Below are positions 31,872 to 43,369 of a DNA stretch of 64,000 bases, piece after piece. The stretch is taken from assembly GCA_023548195.1 (NCBI GenBank), contig JAJHZJ010000082.1, positions 1,394,001 through 1,458,000 on the forward strand. Reading direction: 5' to 3'. The DNA is from Bettongia penicillata ogilbyi. Taxonomy: Eukaryota > Chordata > Mammalia > Diprotodontia > Potoroidae. Position 1 is the stretch's first letter. Every line of letters starts with the position of its first letter. The position numbers and the translations under genes were made by a program. The notes beneath the pieces were generated by a model. The model was not told where the DNA came from. It did no database searches and worked only from the letters and a program-made list of their open reading frames with translations.

Positions 31872-32125
31872 AATGAACAGCAAGAGTTAGCATTTATGTA
31901 GCATTTTAAGGCTTGCAAATCACTTTATAAAAGTCATCTCTTATGGTCCTCCCAACAGCCCTGTGAGATAGGTACTGTTATTATCCCCATTTTATAGATG
32001 ATGAAATTGACACTGAAAGAGATTAAATGACTTGCCCAGGGTTACACAACTAGTAAGTGTCTGAGGCAGGACTTGTGTCCAGGCCTTCTTGACTTCAGGC
32101 CCAGCACTCTGTCTACTATACCAAA
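31872..32125 (-). mobile_element. MIR-type CORE-SINE (antisense), full length
   Basis: TAGCATTTATGTAGCATTTT, CAACAGCCCTGTGAGATAGG, TTATCCCCATTTTATAGATG, core, and head end CAGCACTCTGTCTACTATAC. Confidence 0.88.
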
Positions 32126-32755
32126 ACTTGTGACATTGTTGATAGGGAAATAGTACTGGTGATCCTGCTGGACTTGGAGTGGACTTACTCCTGGAAATGT
32201 ATGTGTAAAAGATCTATCTCTGCTCTTCCTCCCAGAAGGCTTGTGGTGGTCAAGGGCTCTTGGAAGGGATGGGCAAGGTCTCTATCTGCATTATGTCTGT
32301 AATCAAGTTCTGGGGCAAAGAGCATAGAGCTTTGGAAGAGTCTTGGATATACCTTCCCAGGGCATAATAACCCAAAGCCTTTTAAGAATCATTATACAGA
32401 AGGAGCGCTTCCTTGCTTAGATTGAGTTTCTGTTACCAAAGCCTTCAGGGAGTGGGATCCTTTATGCACAGGTTTTTCAGGAGCACATCTATTCTAATAG
32501 ATTCACTTATGCTACTTCTCCCTTCAAAAAAATCCCAAGTTCCAATGCTTCTTAGTTTCTATGCCTAATCTCACCATTCCCTTATGTCTCAAGTTACCTG
32601 CTGTGGTTCTGTAGGTGGCAAGAGAGCTGTGAGTCTGTGGGAAGGTCAGTGCTTCTTGAGTCATGAGTGGGCAGTCTCATAAAATAGGCAAGAGTAGGTG
32701 GCAATAATAGAACAGAGATTATTTCAGGGGCAGAAGTGATGAGTGTTGTGTGGCA
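32126..32755. other. Unassigned DNA
   Basis: Mixed composition; no repeat or exon recognised. Confidence 0.35.
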
Positions 32756-32759
32756 AAGA

Positions 32760-33118
32760 AAATAGAAGCTGAGAAGTCGCTTTGACTGTTAGCAACTTTG
32801 CATGTTTACCCCAAGTATGGGAAGACTTCCCTTGGTGACATGGGCAGATGAGAACAATTTGTTCCAATGGCCATGAAGGTGGTTGAAGCAGGTACTATGG
32901 AGTGCTTAGAGCTTGTCAGGCATTGAAGATGCCAAGGTCATCCACTGCTTCTTGGGCCATCACCAGTCATCTTGATTTTTGTTCTGCCATTGGACTTTGA
33001 TGACTCAGGAAGAGAGAGTGAAGTTGACAACATTGTGCAGATCTGTCCTACTTAAATCCAATTCAAGACATCACCCATGATTTCACTGGTCCTCCTTGAA
33101 GATGAAGGACAAACAGCA
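32760..33118 (+). mobile_element. RTE (Bov-B-like) LINE 3' end
   Basis: Collinear with 22235-22555 (TTTACCCCAAGTATGGGAAG, GGCCATGAAGGTGGTTGAAG, CCTACTTAAATCCAATTC) and retaining the true terminus CTTGAAGATGAAGGACAAAC followed by AGCA, which the other copy lacks. Confidence 0.85.
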
Positions 33119-33339
33119 TTATCTCCCAGAGTCATTGTTGGGAGGCACTTTATTAGTACTTGGTAGTGTTTTTTTTTTTTCCAGTTTCTTCATTTTTCCC
33201 CATGATGCTTCATATAATTATCAATCCAGTATGCCAAGTATTTCCTGTATGAGATGGTTCTTAATGGTGGGCCCTAGTATTGACTGACTGGGAAATTTTA
33301 AGTTAAGAAATATAATAATTATATACAAAATATAAATAA

Positions 33340-33490
33340 TGGATAAAATATGTATGTGTATAAATACACATGTGTATAAACATACAAGACATACATACAT
33401 ATATGTGTACAAACATACAAAAATATACATACATATACATACAGATATGTGTATAAACATACAAAACCATATATGCATATATACATAGGT
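33340..33490. repeat. Degenerate (TACA/TATG)n microsatellite
   Basis: Alternating ACATACA, TATGTGTAT units over about 150 bases. Cys/Tyr-rich open frames on the minus strand here (33221-33507) are its translation. Confidence 0.9.
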
Positions 33491-33599
33491 CTCCTCCTTG
33501 AGCCCATCTGAAATTTTATAAAGAGATTTCCTTGAACTATCTTTTACAACTGAGATTCAGGGAAACCCAAATATCATCCATTCTGGAGCCATAATTAGA

Positions 33600-33720
33600 A
33601 GGGACTGCTGACCAAATTTTGTAGGCCTCAGGTTACGAATTTCTGAATCAAGGGCCTTGGCCTAGATGATCCCTAAAGCTCTTTTCAGCTCTGCCATTCT
33701 GTAAAGCCATTCTAATGCTC
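33600..33720 (+). mobile_element. THER-type SINE 3' fragment
   Basis: GGCCTAGATGATCCCTAAAG, CTCTTTTCAGCTCTGCCATT. Weak. Confidence 0.45.
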
Positions 33721-33724
33721 AAAT

Positions 33725-36235
33725 CCTATTCCAGGAAGTACTTGCAGTCCACTCTATTGTTGGAACTCTATTTTCCTTTGAGCAAAAGGCATTCACCCAA
33801 GAGTGTGTTTGGGGGAGAGGGACAGGGTATCACAGAGAAATTGTGCAGCATCAGCTATCTCCCCCTCCCCCATACTACCTCTTGAAGTTCATGAGACAAT
33901 TCCCTTCCATGCCTGGTCTCAAGAAAATTAAAAAAGGCAACAAAAAAATCATCTTTCCTTTCACTCTTTGAAGACGAATGGGTTGGCAGACTGACTAGTT
34001 ATTACTGCAGTTAGGAAATAGGTTTTATAGTTTTATATATAAGGGGGATGGTGAGATCTGTATGTCTTACTGAGTATTCATTTCAAACGAGACTGGACAA
34101 AGCCCGGCAGACAGGACTATAGGGAACAATTCTGCATTGTCAGTAGGGGATGGATCAGGTGACCTGTCTGTAATGGAACCCCCTTTCCCCCACCCTGCTC
34201 ACTTCTGAGATCCTATTATGATGGAAATAAGCTGGCCGAATGAGCTCCAATTGCCTCCAGACTTCAAAAGTCATTTCATAACTGCTTTTAATCTGGCTAT
34301 TTAAAAGTATAACCTTCTGATAGAGAAACTTATCTCCCTTATAGAGCTAGCAATTATTCATAAGAAAGGGACAATTATTCCTATATTTTCCTCTTATCAC
34401 ATGAGATCATGAAATCTCACCTGTCTTTGGGTGTGTAAGATATAGTATGCACATCTCCATAATTACATGAACACCGCTGCCTCTCTTCATGCTGAGAAAA
34501 GTATTTTCAGAAATCACTTATTGATGGCTTACAATCAAATGTGCAAATAATATGCTTAAAGAACATTAAAACCACTCTCATATGTTGGCAATAAATTTCC
34601 TTTTCAATATATATGATGAGAAACTTCAATGGCAGCCACCCTTAATGCCTTCACCATAAAGAATGAAAGTCTCCACTAATGAAGCTCTAAAATATAATCT
34701 GGTCTGTAAATTTCAGCCCAAGAATGGAAAGAAACCGGCTTATAAATTGGAGACACTGGATAACACTTTCATCAAGATATTAGTAGTGAGCCCATCAGCT
34801 CCTATTAGACATTTTCTTCTCTCCTGACCAGTAAGTCATGGCCTTTCTTCTCAGCATTGTTCATCTATTATCTATCTATCCATCTATCTATCCATTTATT
34901 TTTGCAAAATCTGAAGAGTTTCACCATGAAGATGGGAAACAAATGCCATGGTTATTCTTGATTTGACAAGAACCATAAATTTAGAGAGCGGAACCACGAT
35001 GTCACCTTGTCTTTCTGGACACCATAATCAAAGTTTTAGCAAACCTGAGACTTTTAAAATTAACTGAGTCCTTCAGGAGACTTCAGGTACAGTAAGCCTT
35101 ACTTATTCTTTTTCTCAGCTGAGCAGCGTCTCTACAGAGAGGGAAATCTCAGAACAGTGCCAGAATACTTAAACAGTCTGAAGTTGCTTAACTTTCCCCA
35201 TAGTCGTAAAGAAGGGGACAGAGGTTCTATAAAAGAATGTCATGAAACTGCAATCTGATCCTGGGATTTTTGATAGAGTGCAGAAAGACTGAAATATTTG
35301 CTGTCTCCATGAGGATGTTGACTTCTGAAGCCAGTAGGTACTTTATACTAACTGACTGACCTCAGAGAAAGTTGAGTTTTTCATCCCCTTATCTATTTCA
35401 GGTAAGTTCTGTCATGCTGGGGAACATTGTTGCTAATGAGCTTTTTAAATGAGTAATGTGAAATTAGGAAAACATCCTTCTGCCATTAAAAAATCATCAA
35501 GGCCAGTGCTCCTGCCTCTGTAATTAAACCCTAATGCAAAATATTCATGAACAGCAACGACTCGTTCGTTACCTTTGTGTCTAGCCCTGTGAATTTCTGT
35601 TGATATCTAGGGGGTAGGTTTCTGGTTAATTATTGTGATCTCCCATTAACACAACACTAGCTATCTGAAGGAATCACTAAGCATCATGGAAACTGTCCCC
35701 ATCACTACGCATGAATCCTGTCACCTGCAAGGGGTATGCTGCATGCGATGAATTAGCTAGGGTTTCAGTTTATCCAGGGCCTAATTTTAATGATCACCTG
35801 CTGAACAAATAAACTAGGAAGCAATGAAACTATCGCTATTGAGAGAAGTCACATGGGCATCCAGCGGTGGGGGAAGGGGAAATGGCAGCAGTATTTTTAG
35901 CTCTTCTCCGTGAGGATTTCTCCAGACGCTGAATGGAATGACATGATGGTTAAATAATATTACAAGGACTGCGTGAAGAAGCGTTGAGGCAGTTTCCCTA
36001 TTGGTAATTGTGTATTTAATTAATGGCACTTCATTTTACAGTTCCCACTAGCTTTATGGTTTTTGTTGACTTTGAATAGATTCATGTGTAAAGATTTTAA
36101 ACCCATCGAGCACAGTGACCCTGTCTTCTCTCTCCTTTATCTTTCTCCAGGGTGCTGAAAAGTCTAGGCCCCTAGCATCTGCTCCATCTCTGGTCATTAC
36201 CTGATGAAGGCAAGAAACATGGACTGAGAAAAATG
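33725..36235. other. Repeat-poor block, candidate conserved regulatory DNA
   Basis: About 2.5 kb with almost no recognisable repeat, the longest such stretch in the window. Only a small TCTA patch (34866-34892) is simple repeat. The part 35480-36060 holds many words typical of developmental enhancers: GTAATTAAAC, ATGCAAAATATTCATGAACA (octamer-like), GTTAATTATTG, CACCTGC, TTTAATTAATGGC, and three CpG in CGACTCGTTCG. This is inference from repeat exclusion and motif content, not proof. Confidence 0.4.
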
Positions 36236-36239
36236 AAAG

Positions 36240-36445
36240 AACTCAAGTTCACATCACAGATTTAAATCTGAGAGATACCTAAAGGATCATCTAGTCCAGG
36301 CCCTTAAACTTATAGACCAACTGAGGTCCTGGCATCTTAACTCACTTACCCAAAGTGTCCTGGGAAATAAATGGCGGAGTCAAGATCTGAACCCTGGTCT
36401 TCTGACGCTGTATCTAGCAAGTTTTCTGGCACATTATATGCTTCC
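36240..36445 (+). mobile_element. THER/MIR-type SINE
   Basis: CACATCACAGATTTAAATCT, GGATCATCTAGTCCAGGCCC, then AGATCTGAACCCTGGTCTTC. Diverged. Confidence 0.6.
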
Positions 36446-36449
36446 TCTA

Positions 36450-37450
36450 GCTTAACTCATATACAAATAGGAAGCCTCTTTAGAGCATCCCAACAAGTGG
36501 TCAGTCAGTGACGACTTTGTGAAGAAGGTGAATTTGAAGATGAAGAAATTCAGGTTTAGGCTGGAAATGGGTGAAAACAAGAAATTACTGCTTCCTGGGC
36601 CACCCTCCTCTCCAACAAGAGTGACAGGCGATTGTGACACCCTGGCTAAACATGGAGGAACATATGCTCCAATTTCTCCAGGCATGATTTAATCGTGAGT
36701 TTCAAAGGCCTGTACCCATGTGTCTTCCAGTTCACTTACTTTTACTGGATGTCAGATACACTGAGGTTCATGACAGTGCTATTAAGCATAATAAATGATG
36801 TGCAGTAGATAAATTGCCAGCTGTTGTTGGTACCAAATGGGGCCTTCTCCATCGTGTCTGAGCAGTTGCTATTGCCCATTATCTCTTACACCATGAAGCA
36901 ATGTGTCACACTGGGTGATATGAGGCTTGGCTAATAATATTAAAAGCTAAGCTCTTGTTTTGGGGCAAAGCCACTGTGAGTTTGATGGATGAGAGCGATG
37001 TTCAAAAGATTTGGCGATTCATCATTTTAGAACTGGGCAAATGTTTTGTGACATCTGGACTACACGAAGGCAGAGATTTAACATCCTGCCTGGACATCGT
37101 GGACCCCAGTGATCCTAGAATGTATGCACATTTGTCAGGCTATGGGATGAGGGAAGAAGCAGACTTTCAGACCCGTTAAGATCATGGTATGAACTGGAGC
37201 TTCTTGTGAATGAGACTGAATTCCCTCCATGAAGCGAAAGTTGATACTTGGAGTAGATTTTGCAGCATCGGTGTCTCTTTCTAATTGTCTGCATTGACTC
37301 AGAGGCAGGCAATGCATTTGGGCAATTTGGTGACAATGAAATGTCCTGTCATTTGCTAATGTGATATTTAGATTCAAATTCTAGGACATGCAAGGCTGGA
37401 GGCAGCCCCCATCAATCATTATATCCTTTTACATGGGGCATGTCTCTATA
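36450..37450. other. Repeat-poor block, unassigned
   Basis: No repeat seen between 36450 and 37450. An open frame at 36955-37179 (74 codons) and others on the minus strand show no recognisable domain. Confidence 0.35.
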
Positions 37451-37454
37451 GGAT

Positions 37455-37742
37455 TTTATTTGAAGGGCTGTCATATAGAAGAGGGATCAGATGTTTCATT
37501 TGCTTCCACAGAGGGGCAGGAGCAATGGGTGGCAATTGTGAAGAGGCAAGCTTAGGTCTGGCATCAGGAAAAAAACTTCCTAAATAGAACAGGCTGCTCC
37601 AGAAGGTCTTCCTCCTCAGTGGAGGCCTTTAAGCAGAGACAGAATGAACACTAGCCAAACGTTGTAGTGCGGATTACTTTTTGGGTGTACGTTGGACTCT
37701 GTAACACTGAGGTTTCTTCTACCCATAAAATCCTGTGATTAA
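37455..37742 (+). mobile_element. L3/CR1 LINE 3' end
   Basis: GGCAAGCTTAGGTCTGGCAT (as AGGCAAGCTTAGGTCTGG), AACTTCCTAAATAGAACAGG, CTGCTCCAGAAGGTCTTCCT, TGGAGGCCTTTAAGCAGAG, and the terminus AAAATCCTGTGATT. Confidence 0.75.
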
Positions 37743-37744
37743 CT

Positions 37745-38274
37745 ATCATTCAATGACACAAAGAGTCAGTACTAGAGTTTCATTACTTGAGGACTATCAG
37801 CATGTGGGGAGATCAGTAAGGTGGAGGAAAAGGGGAAGGCTATTATTACAGCTGGAGGGGTGTAAGTCTATAGTAACTGATGCAAACATTTCAATGGTAG
37901 CAACAATAAATTCCCAGTGGAGGTATGTCCTATTACAGTGGTGACCTCCTCAATCCTGATCTGCATTACATCTTGCCCTCTTGTGATTTGGCATCAAATT
38001 CTATAATTGGAAAGAAGATTTAAAAGTAACTGCAGGGGTATGGGTAGAAGAGAACAGGTCATAGTAATTGTACAGAACTAGTCAGCATCCAGAGCCACTG
38101 AGCTGACAGCAAACTTATAGGGACAAAGGTCATCTTTAGTCATAGTAATAGGACATTAGAGTGAGTCACAGTATTCAAAGACAATCGTGTCAGCCTGGAT
38201 TACAGAAACACAGCAAAGTTTGACAATTTTGAGGTTAGATAATCCAGTGTCAGCAAGGTTTAAGGCAGGCAGAG
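37745..38274. other. Unassigned DNA
   Basis: No repeat or exon recognised. Confidence 0.35.
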
Positions 38275-38277
38275 AAT

Positions 38278-38505
38278 TCAATTCACTTTGAAGGACATAT
38301 TAAATGCTTACAATATGCCTTAACACTGGGGAGACAGATGACAAATTATAACGTACCATCCCTCAAGGAGCTTATGGTATATCAGGAGCTACGTTGTCTA
38401 ATACAATGTCTTATGTATCAATATAATATAAGGAGTATAATAGAGATTAAATATATATAAGGAGCATAATAGAGACAAAATGTTCTAGGAAAATTTGAGG
38501 AGGGA
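38278..38505 (-). mobile_element. L2 LINE 3' end (antisense)
   Basis: AAATGCTTACAATATGCCTT, CATCCCTCAAGGAGCTTATG, later AAATTTGAGGAGGGAG. Confidence 0.6.
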
Positions 38506-39112
38506 GGGGTCATCTTTTCCCCACAATGCATTCTCTATGGTAAAGAGTCAGAGTTCCAGTTCTCTTTACACATGGTCTTGGTACCTGAGATCTGGCTAGA
38601 ACACTGGGTAGTGATTAGCCTGGCCATACATCTTGCAAGGTCATCCCTATGGATGATGAATGGCTCCTTAATTTGCTGGTGATTTACCTCTGCCAGAGTA
38701 ACATTCACAGGATTCATGATCAGACCTCAGATAACTGGCCTGGTAGATCATGGTCAGTTATTTGTTGGGCTTTTGTATCTGTGGATAAACAAGCTAGCAT
38801 TAAAGTTTTACTCTGATGATTTATCATGGCATTGAAGCTGATACCCTAGGTGAAGGTTATGCCACCAGAGCACAGACATTGGCAGTTTCCAGTGTACTGG
38901 AAAGGCTTCAAGTGTCATACTGAATAGGAAAAATTACAATGATCCTCAGAACAGTTTATTGTCTACTTCTGAAGTGATGGTTGTGGAAGAGTGGAAAAGG
39001 GCTAGAATATGCAAAGAATCACGTGGTTTTAGACTGTATGTTAATATGAAATTAGTTGTTGGTACTACAAATGTGAGTTTTTTCTTTAGTGACCCACAAT
39101 CGGGCATATTGT
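38506..39112. other. Unassigned DNA
   Basis: No repeat or exon recognised. A 108-codon open frame (38959-39285) runs from here into the SINE and is therefore not a gene. Confidence 0.35.
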
Positions 39113-39855
39113 TAGAGCAGCAATTTGCAGACTCCTTGATCTCAGAAGCTCTTTTTTTGTGGTCCAGTTTTTCAGCTGTGTCTGACTCTTGGGGATTTTC
39201 ATGGCAAGGTTACAAGAGTGGTTTGCCATCTCCTTCTCTAGCTCATTTTACAGATGAAGAAACTGAGGCAAACAGTGTTAAGTGACTTGCCACATATTAG
39301 TAAGTATCTGAGGCTGAGTTCTTTACACTCCTAATAACTATTGGGAGTTCCAAAGAACTTGTATTTATATAGGTTACTTCTATCAATATTTACCAAATTA
39401 GAACTGACCAATTAAAATATTTATTAATTCATTTAAAAACAAGAAACTCATTACATGTTAACACAAATAACATTTTTTACTATATTTCTATTTTCTAAAT
39501 ACTAAATTTCTAAATACTAAAAATTACTGTATTTTCCAAAGCAAAATCACAGTGAAAAGAATGGCATTGTTTTACACATTTTTATGCCATTTTCTTTAAT
39601 GTCTGATTTAAAAGAAGACAGATCCTTTTATCTGCCTCTACATTCATTCTATTACGATCTGTTGCTTTCATTGAATTATATGATGAAAATCTTGCCTTAA
39701 ATGGATATGTAGTTGGAAAAGGGAGGAATATTTTAATAGGTAAATGACATCATAGCATTATTATAAAATAATTTTGCCTTGTGGATGTCCTGAAAACGTC
39801 TTAGAGATCTTCAGGGGGCTACTAACCACACTTTGAGAACTGTTGTCCTATGGAA
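39113..39855. mobile_element. hAT (Charlie-like) non-autonomous transposon, split by a SINE
   Basis: Left end CAGCAATTTGCAGACTCC and TTGATCTCAGAAGCTC, then after the SINE CTTTACACTCCTAATAACTA, CCAAAGAACTTGTATTTATA, TTAATTCATTTAAAAACAAG, CATTACATGTTAACACAAAT, AGTTGGAAAAGGGAGGAATA, TGACATCATAGCATTATTAT, and right end ACCACACTTTGAGAACTGTT. The terminal inverted repeats (…GCAATTTGCAGA… against TTCTCAAAGTG complement) are recognisable but decayed. Confidence 0.75.
39156..39325 (-). mobile_element. Marsupial CORE-SINE (antisense) inside hAT
   Basis: TTTTCAGCTGTGTCTGACTC, GTGGTTTGCCATCTCCTTCT, CAGATGAAGAAACTGAGGCA. The head is short (deleted or truncated). AGCTCTTT before and AGTTCTTT after look like the TSD. 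Confidence 0.85.
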
Positions 39856-39929
39856 ACTGAATCACATCCTTATTTATGTTCTCATTATAATAAATCTGGG
39901 AGAAAAAGGAAGTTGCAGTTCCAAAGGAA

Positions 39930-40745
39930 CGGTGACTTACAGATTCTGAGAGATTTGGTGAAATGAATTAAAGGAGTTAGTAAAGTTGGTTTTATCATCC
40001 ATTCAGAGGCAAGAAGAGACTTAATTTCTTGGGATAATTGGTCATTTTGCATTGTAGTACTCATGATGAACATAAGTGAAAAGACTACCATGAATATAAT
40101 TACAGCTTATGTATCAACATGTATTATGGAGAATGAGGCAGTACTAAGAAAAACTTGATAAGATCCATTGAATTAAACCAAAATAGAAGCCTATCACAGT
40201 TGCTAGAAAATAGCAATACTCAATAGATACTTGATCTATCTAATATGCAGCGACTTCAAAGCACAAATAAACATTGGAGAAAATAAAAAAAATGGACAAT
40301 CTGTCTCAGGATTTTAAAAAAAGAGATGAAAAAGAAGTACGTTACTATCACAGTTATCCTCTGCCAGAGGTAAGTTGGAAGGAACTGGCAAACACAGAAT
40401 AACAACAAAAAATGAAATGGATTATCTTAATAGGGAGTGAATTTTTGGTCACAATTGAAAAAGTCATTTTCAAATTAGCTGTCCTGCAGAATTAGACCAT
40501 TGACTAACTGTTAGATCAAAGATCAAAAACAATTATAATAAAAGTATAATAGGAAAAAATTGAAGATGTGAATTTAAACAAAATAGCTTCAACTTAACCT
40601 AGCTTCTCAGAAAAATGGGAAATAGAAAAAGGAACAAATATCAACATGGACCTTTATTAACTACAGAAATTAAGCTTAAATAATCACTAGAACAAGAGGT
40701 CAAAAGTCTAAAAACTACCTTGTTCAGCAATCATGATTTTTTGCC
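39930..40745 (+). mobile_element. RTE-clade LINE ORF2 fossil (AP-endonuclease domain)
   Basis: Translated with frameshifts allowed, pieces line up with the endonuclease of RTE/Bov-B: VGFIIHSEARRDLISW, then TTMNIITAYVSTCI (ISAYAPT-like), then SDFKAQINIGENKKNG (the GDFNA..G motif), then TTKNEMDYL (TKNEIDYI), then LDH before RSKIKNN (SDHR..RAKI). Several stops. The reverse-transcriptase part is absent. Confidence 0.6.
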
Positions 40746-40904
40746 TTGTGGAGAGTGATGATAGTCAAGGATAACAGTGGTTTAGGATATAAAATCATTG
40801 GCAAAACTTATGGAAGAAGATATGAAAGATTTAGCCACATCTACTCATAAATTACTGATTCCTATTTATATTATATCATTTTGTGATGTAAGTTGCACAA
40901 CTCT

Positions 40905-42030
40905 ATTATCTATTTATCTAGTTTTAGTTTTCAGCATTCACTTCCATAAGCTTTTGAGTTCTAAATTTTCTTCCTCTCCCTCCTTTCCCCCCAGACGATG
41001 TGCAATCTGATATAGACTCTACATATACATTCACAGTAAACATTTTCACATTAGTACTATTGCAAAGAAGAACTAGAACCAGTGGGATGAGCCACAAGAA
41101 GGAAGAAACAAAAAAGAGCAAATAGTATGCTTCCATCTGTATTCAGACTCCATAGTTCTTTTTCTGGTTGTGAATAACATTTTCCATCACGGACAATTTT
41201 GAAGTTGTCTTTGATCCTTGCATTGCTGAGAAGAGCTAAGTCTATCAAAGTTAGTCATTGCACAATGTGGCTATTACTGTGTACAATGTTCTGGTTCTGC
41301 TCATTTCACTCACCATCAGTTCATGTAAGTCTTTCAAGGTTTTTCTGAAGTTTTCCTGCTCCTCATTTCTTATGGAACAATAGTATTCCTTTACATTCAT
41401 ATACCACAACTTGTTCAGCCATTCCTCAGTTGATGGACATCCCCTCAATTTCCAATTCTTGGCCACAACAAGAAGAGCTGTTATAAATATTTTTGTACAT
41501 GTCGGTCCTTTTCCCATTTTTATGATCTCTTTGGGATACAGACTTAGAAGTGGTATTACTGGGTCCAAGGTTATGCCTAGTTTAATTGCCCTTTGGGCAC
41601 AGTTCCAAATTGCTCTCCAGAATGGTTGAATCAGTTCACAACTCCACCAACAATACATTAGTTTTTAATTTTGTCACATCTGCTCCAACATTTATCATTT
41701 TCCTGTTCTCTCAGGTTAGTCAATCTGATAGGTGTGATATGGCACCTTAGAGTTGTTTTGATTTGCATTTCTCTAGTCAAAAAATGATGTAGAGGATTTT
41801 TTCATTTGACTATAGATATCTTTAATTTCTTCCTCTGAAAACTGCCTGTTTATATCCTTTGAGCATATCAATTGGGAAATGACTTGCATTCTTATAAATT
41901 TGATTCAGTTGTCTCCATATTTTAGAAATGAAGCCTTTATCAGAGATACCAGCTATAAAAATTGTTTCCCAGCTTTCTGCTTCCTTTCTAATCTTGGTTG
42001 CATTGACTTTGTTTGAAGCTGCACCCATCC
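40905..42030 (-). mobile_element. LINE-1 3' end: ORF2 C-terminal region and 3' UTR
   Basis: On the minus strand ORF2 enters with AESWETIFIAGISDKGF, passes IWRQLNQIYKNASHFP, and continues to the C-terminal zinc-knuckle region CWWSCELIQPFWRAIWN (41658 downward), DPVIPLLSLYP, CPSTEEWLNKLWYMN and the stop near 41251. The 3' UTR (41250-40910) has GAACTATGGAGTCTGAATAC and ends with AAGTGAATGCTGAAAACTAA. Frameshifts split it into at least two frames (41822-42097 and 41251-41658). 5' truncated. Confidence 0.88.
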
Positions 42031-42482
42031 CAAAGAAATTCTTGATGAAGCTATAAGAAGGAAACAGGCAGTAGGCTACATCTTTATAGTCACACAAATG
42101 ACAAATTTGGAAAAGTTTCTTTAGTTTGAGATTCTTTAGTATTTATGGTTTATTGATGGGGAGGGAGGTATAGTATTTTATTCAGAGGTGTAAAATGCAA
42201 TCTTAAGGTCACAATCCAACAAAATTGTTCTTAAAATCATAATTGTTGGATGCAAAAAGAGAGAACTTTGTCACTTGTCTCACTATCTATAGCAAATGAG
42301 AAAAAAACCAAGGATATATACATTCTCAAAAGGTTCCCCTCCACCATGGACAATGTCCTAGACAAAGTCCAAGTAGAAGTAGAATTTCCAAAAGTTGTCC
42401 AGATATTCTTGTTTACAAATCACTTGAGATTTATTGCATGAAACATTGAACTTTGCCAAACCTCTTAAATGACACGCAGAAT
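42031..42482. other. Unassigned DNA
   Basis: No repeat family recognised with confidence. A 63-codon frame (42250-42441) has no known domain. Confidence 0.35.
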
Positions 42483-42493
42483 CATTCAAAAGT

Positions 42494-42727
42494 GTTGTTG
42501 TTGCATAGTCATTTCAGTAGTGTCTACTCTTTGTGACCCAATTTGGCAAAGTTACTGGAGTGTTTTGCCATTTCCTTCTCCACTTCATTTTACAGATGAA
42601 GAAACTGAGGCAGACAGGGTTAAGTGCCTTGCCTAGGGTCACACAGCTAAAGTCTGGGGCAAAATTTGAACTCAGGTCTTCCTGAGTCTAGGCACTGAAG
42701 CTCTACCCGTTAAGCCACCTAGCTGCC
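42494..42727 (-). mobile_element. Marsupial CORE-SINE (antisense), exact TSD
   Basis: Tail GTTGTTGCATAGTCATTTCA, TTTGCCATTTCCTTCTCCAC, core, head end GCCACCTAGCTGCC. Perfect 11-base TSD CATTCAAAAGT at 42483-42493 and 42728-42738. Confidence 0.95.
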
Positions 42728-42879
42728 CATTCAAAAGTATTTGCTCTAATTAGCTACATAGAAAAAAAACAAGGGGATTCAGAATGGCATTGTTTGAAAC
42801 CACACTACCTAAGTAGGTGGATGGACAGCCCATAGAGTTTGTCCATTAGGACATGGATTTACTTCTAAGATCAAACATA

Positions 42880-43365
42880 AAATATGCTGACTTTTAAAGC
42901 CCTTAATTACCGGGTCCCTTCCTACTTTTCCAGTCTTCTAACACCTTATTCTACCCTTGCACATACTCCATGATAGAACCTTACTGGCTGCCTAGCTGTA
43001 CTCACACACAATTCTCCAGTTCCCAGTTTGGGGCATTTTTGTTGACTGTCCCCCATGGTTGGAATATTTTCCTCTTCATCTCCACCTCCTGGCTTCCCTG
43101 GCTTCCTTTGAGTCTCAATTAAAATCTCGCTTTCCACAAGAAGCCTTTCCCAGTTCTACTTTATCCATCTTCCCTCTGAGATTACTTCTAATTTATTCTG
43201 GACACATATCTTATTTGTATGCCATTGTTTTTGAATTGACTCCCTCACTGCACCCCCATACCCCCATTAGACTGTGAGCTCCTTGAGAATAGGGATTGTA
43301 TTTTCTTTTCTTTGTATACAGTGCTTGGCACATAATATGTGCTTATTAAATGCAAGGTTACCTGA
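42880..43365 (+). mobile_element. L2 LINE 3' portion
   Basis: TTTTAAAGCCCTTAATTACC, GGTCCCTTCCTACTTTTCCA, GTTGACTGTCCCCCATGGTT, CAAGAAGCCTTTCCCAGTTC, and the terminus GACTGTGAGCTCCTTGAGAA to GTGCTTATTAAATGC. One of the best kept L2 copies here. Confidence 0.88.
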
Positions 43366-43369
43366 TTTC

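Noticed and set aside
33221..33507. Tyr/Cys/Val-rich frames resembling a membrane protein
   Set aside because: Translation of the TACA/TATG microsatellite.
38959..39285. 108-codon open frame
   Set aside because: It runs into a hAT end and an antisense SINE.
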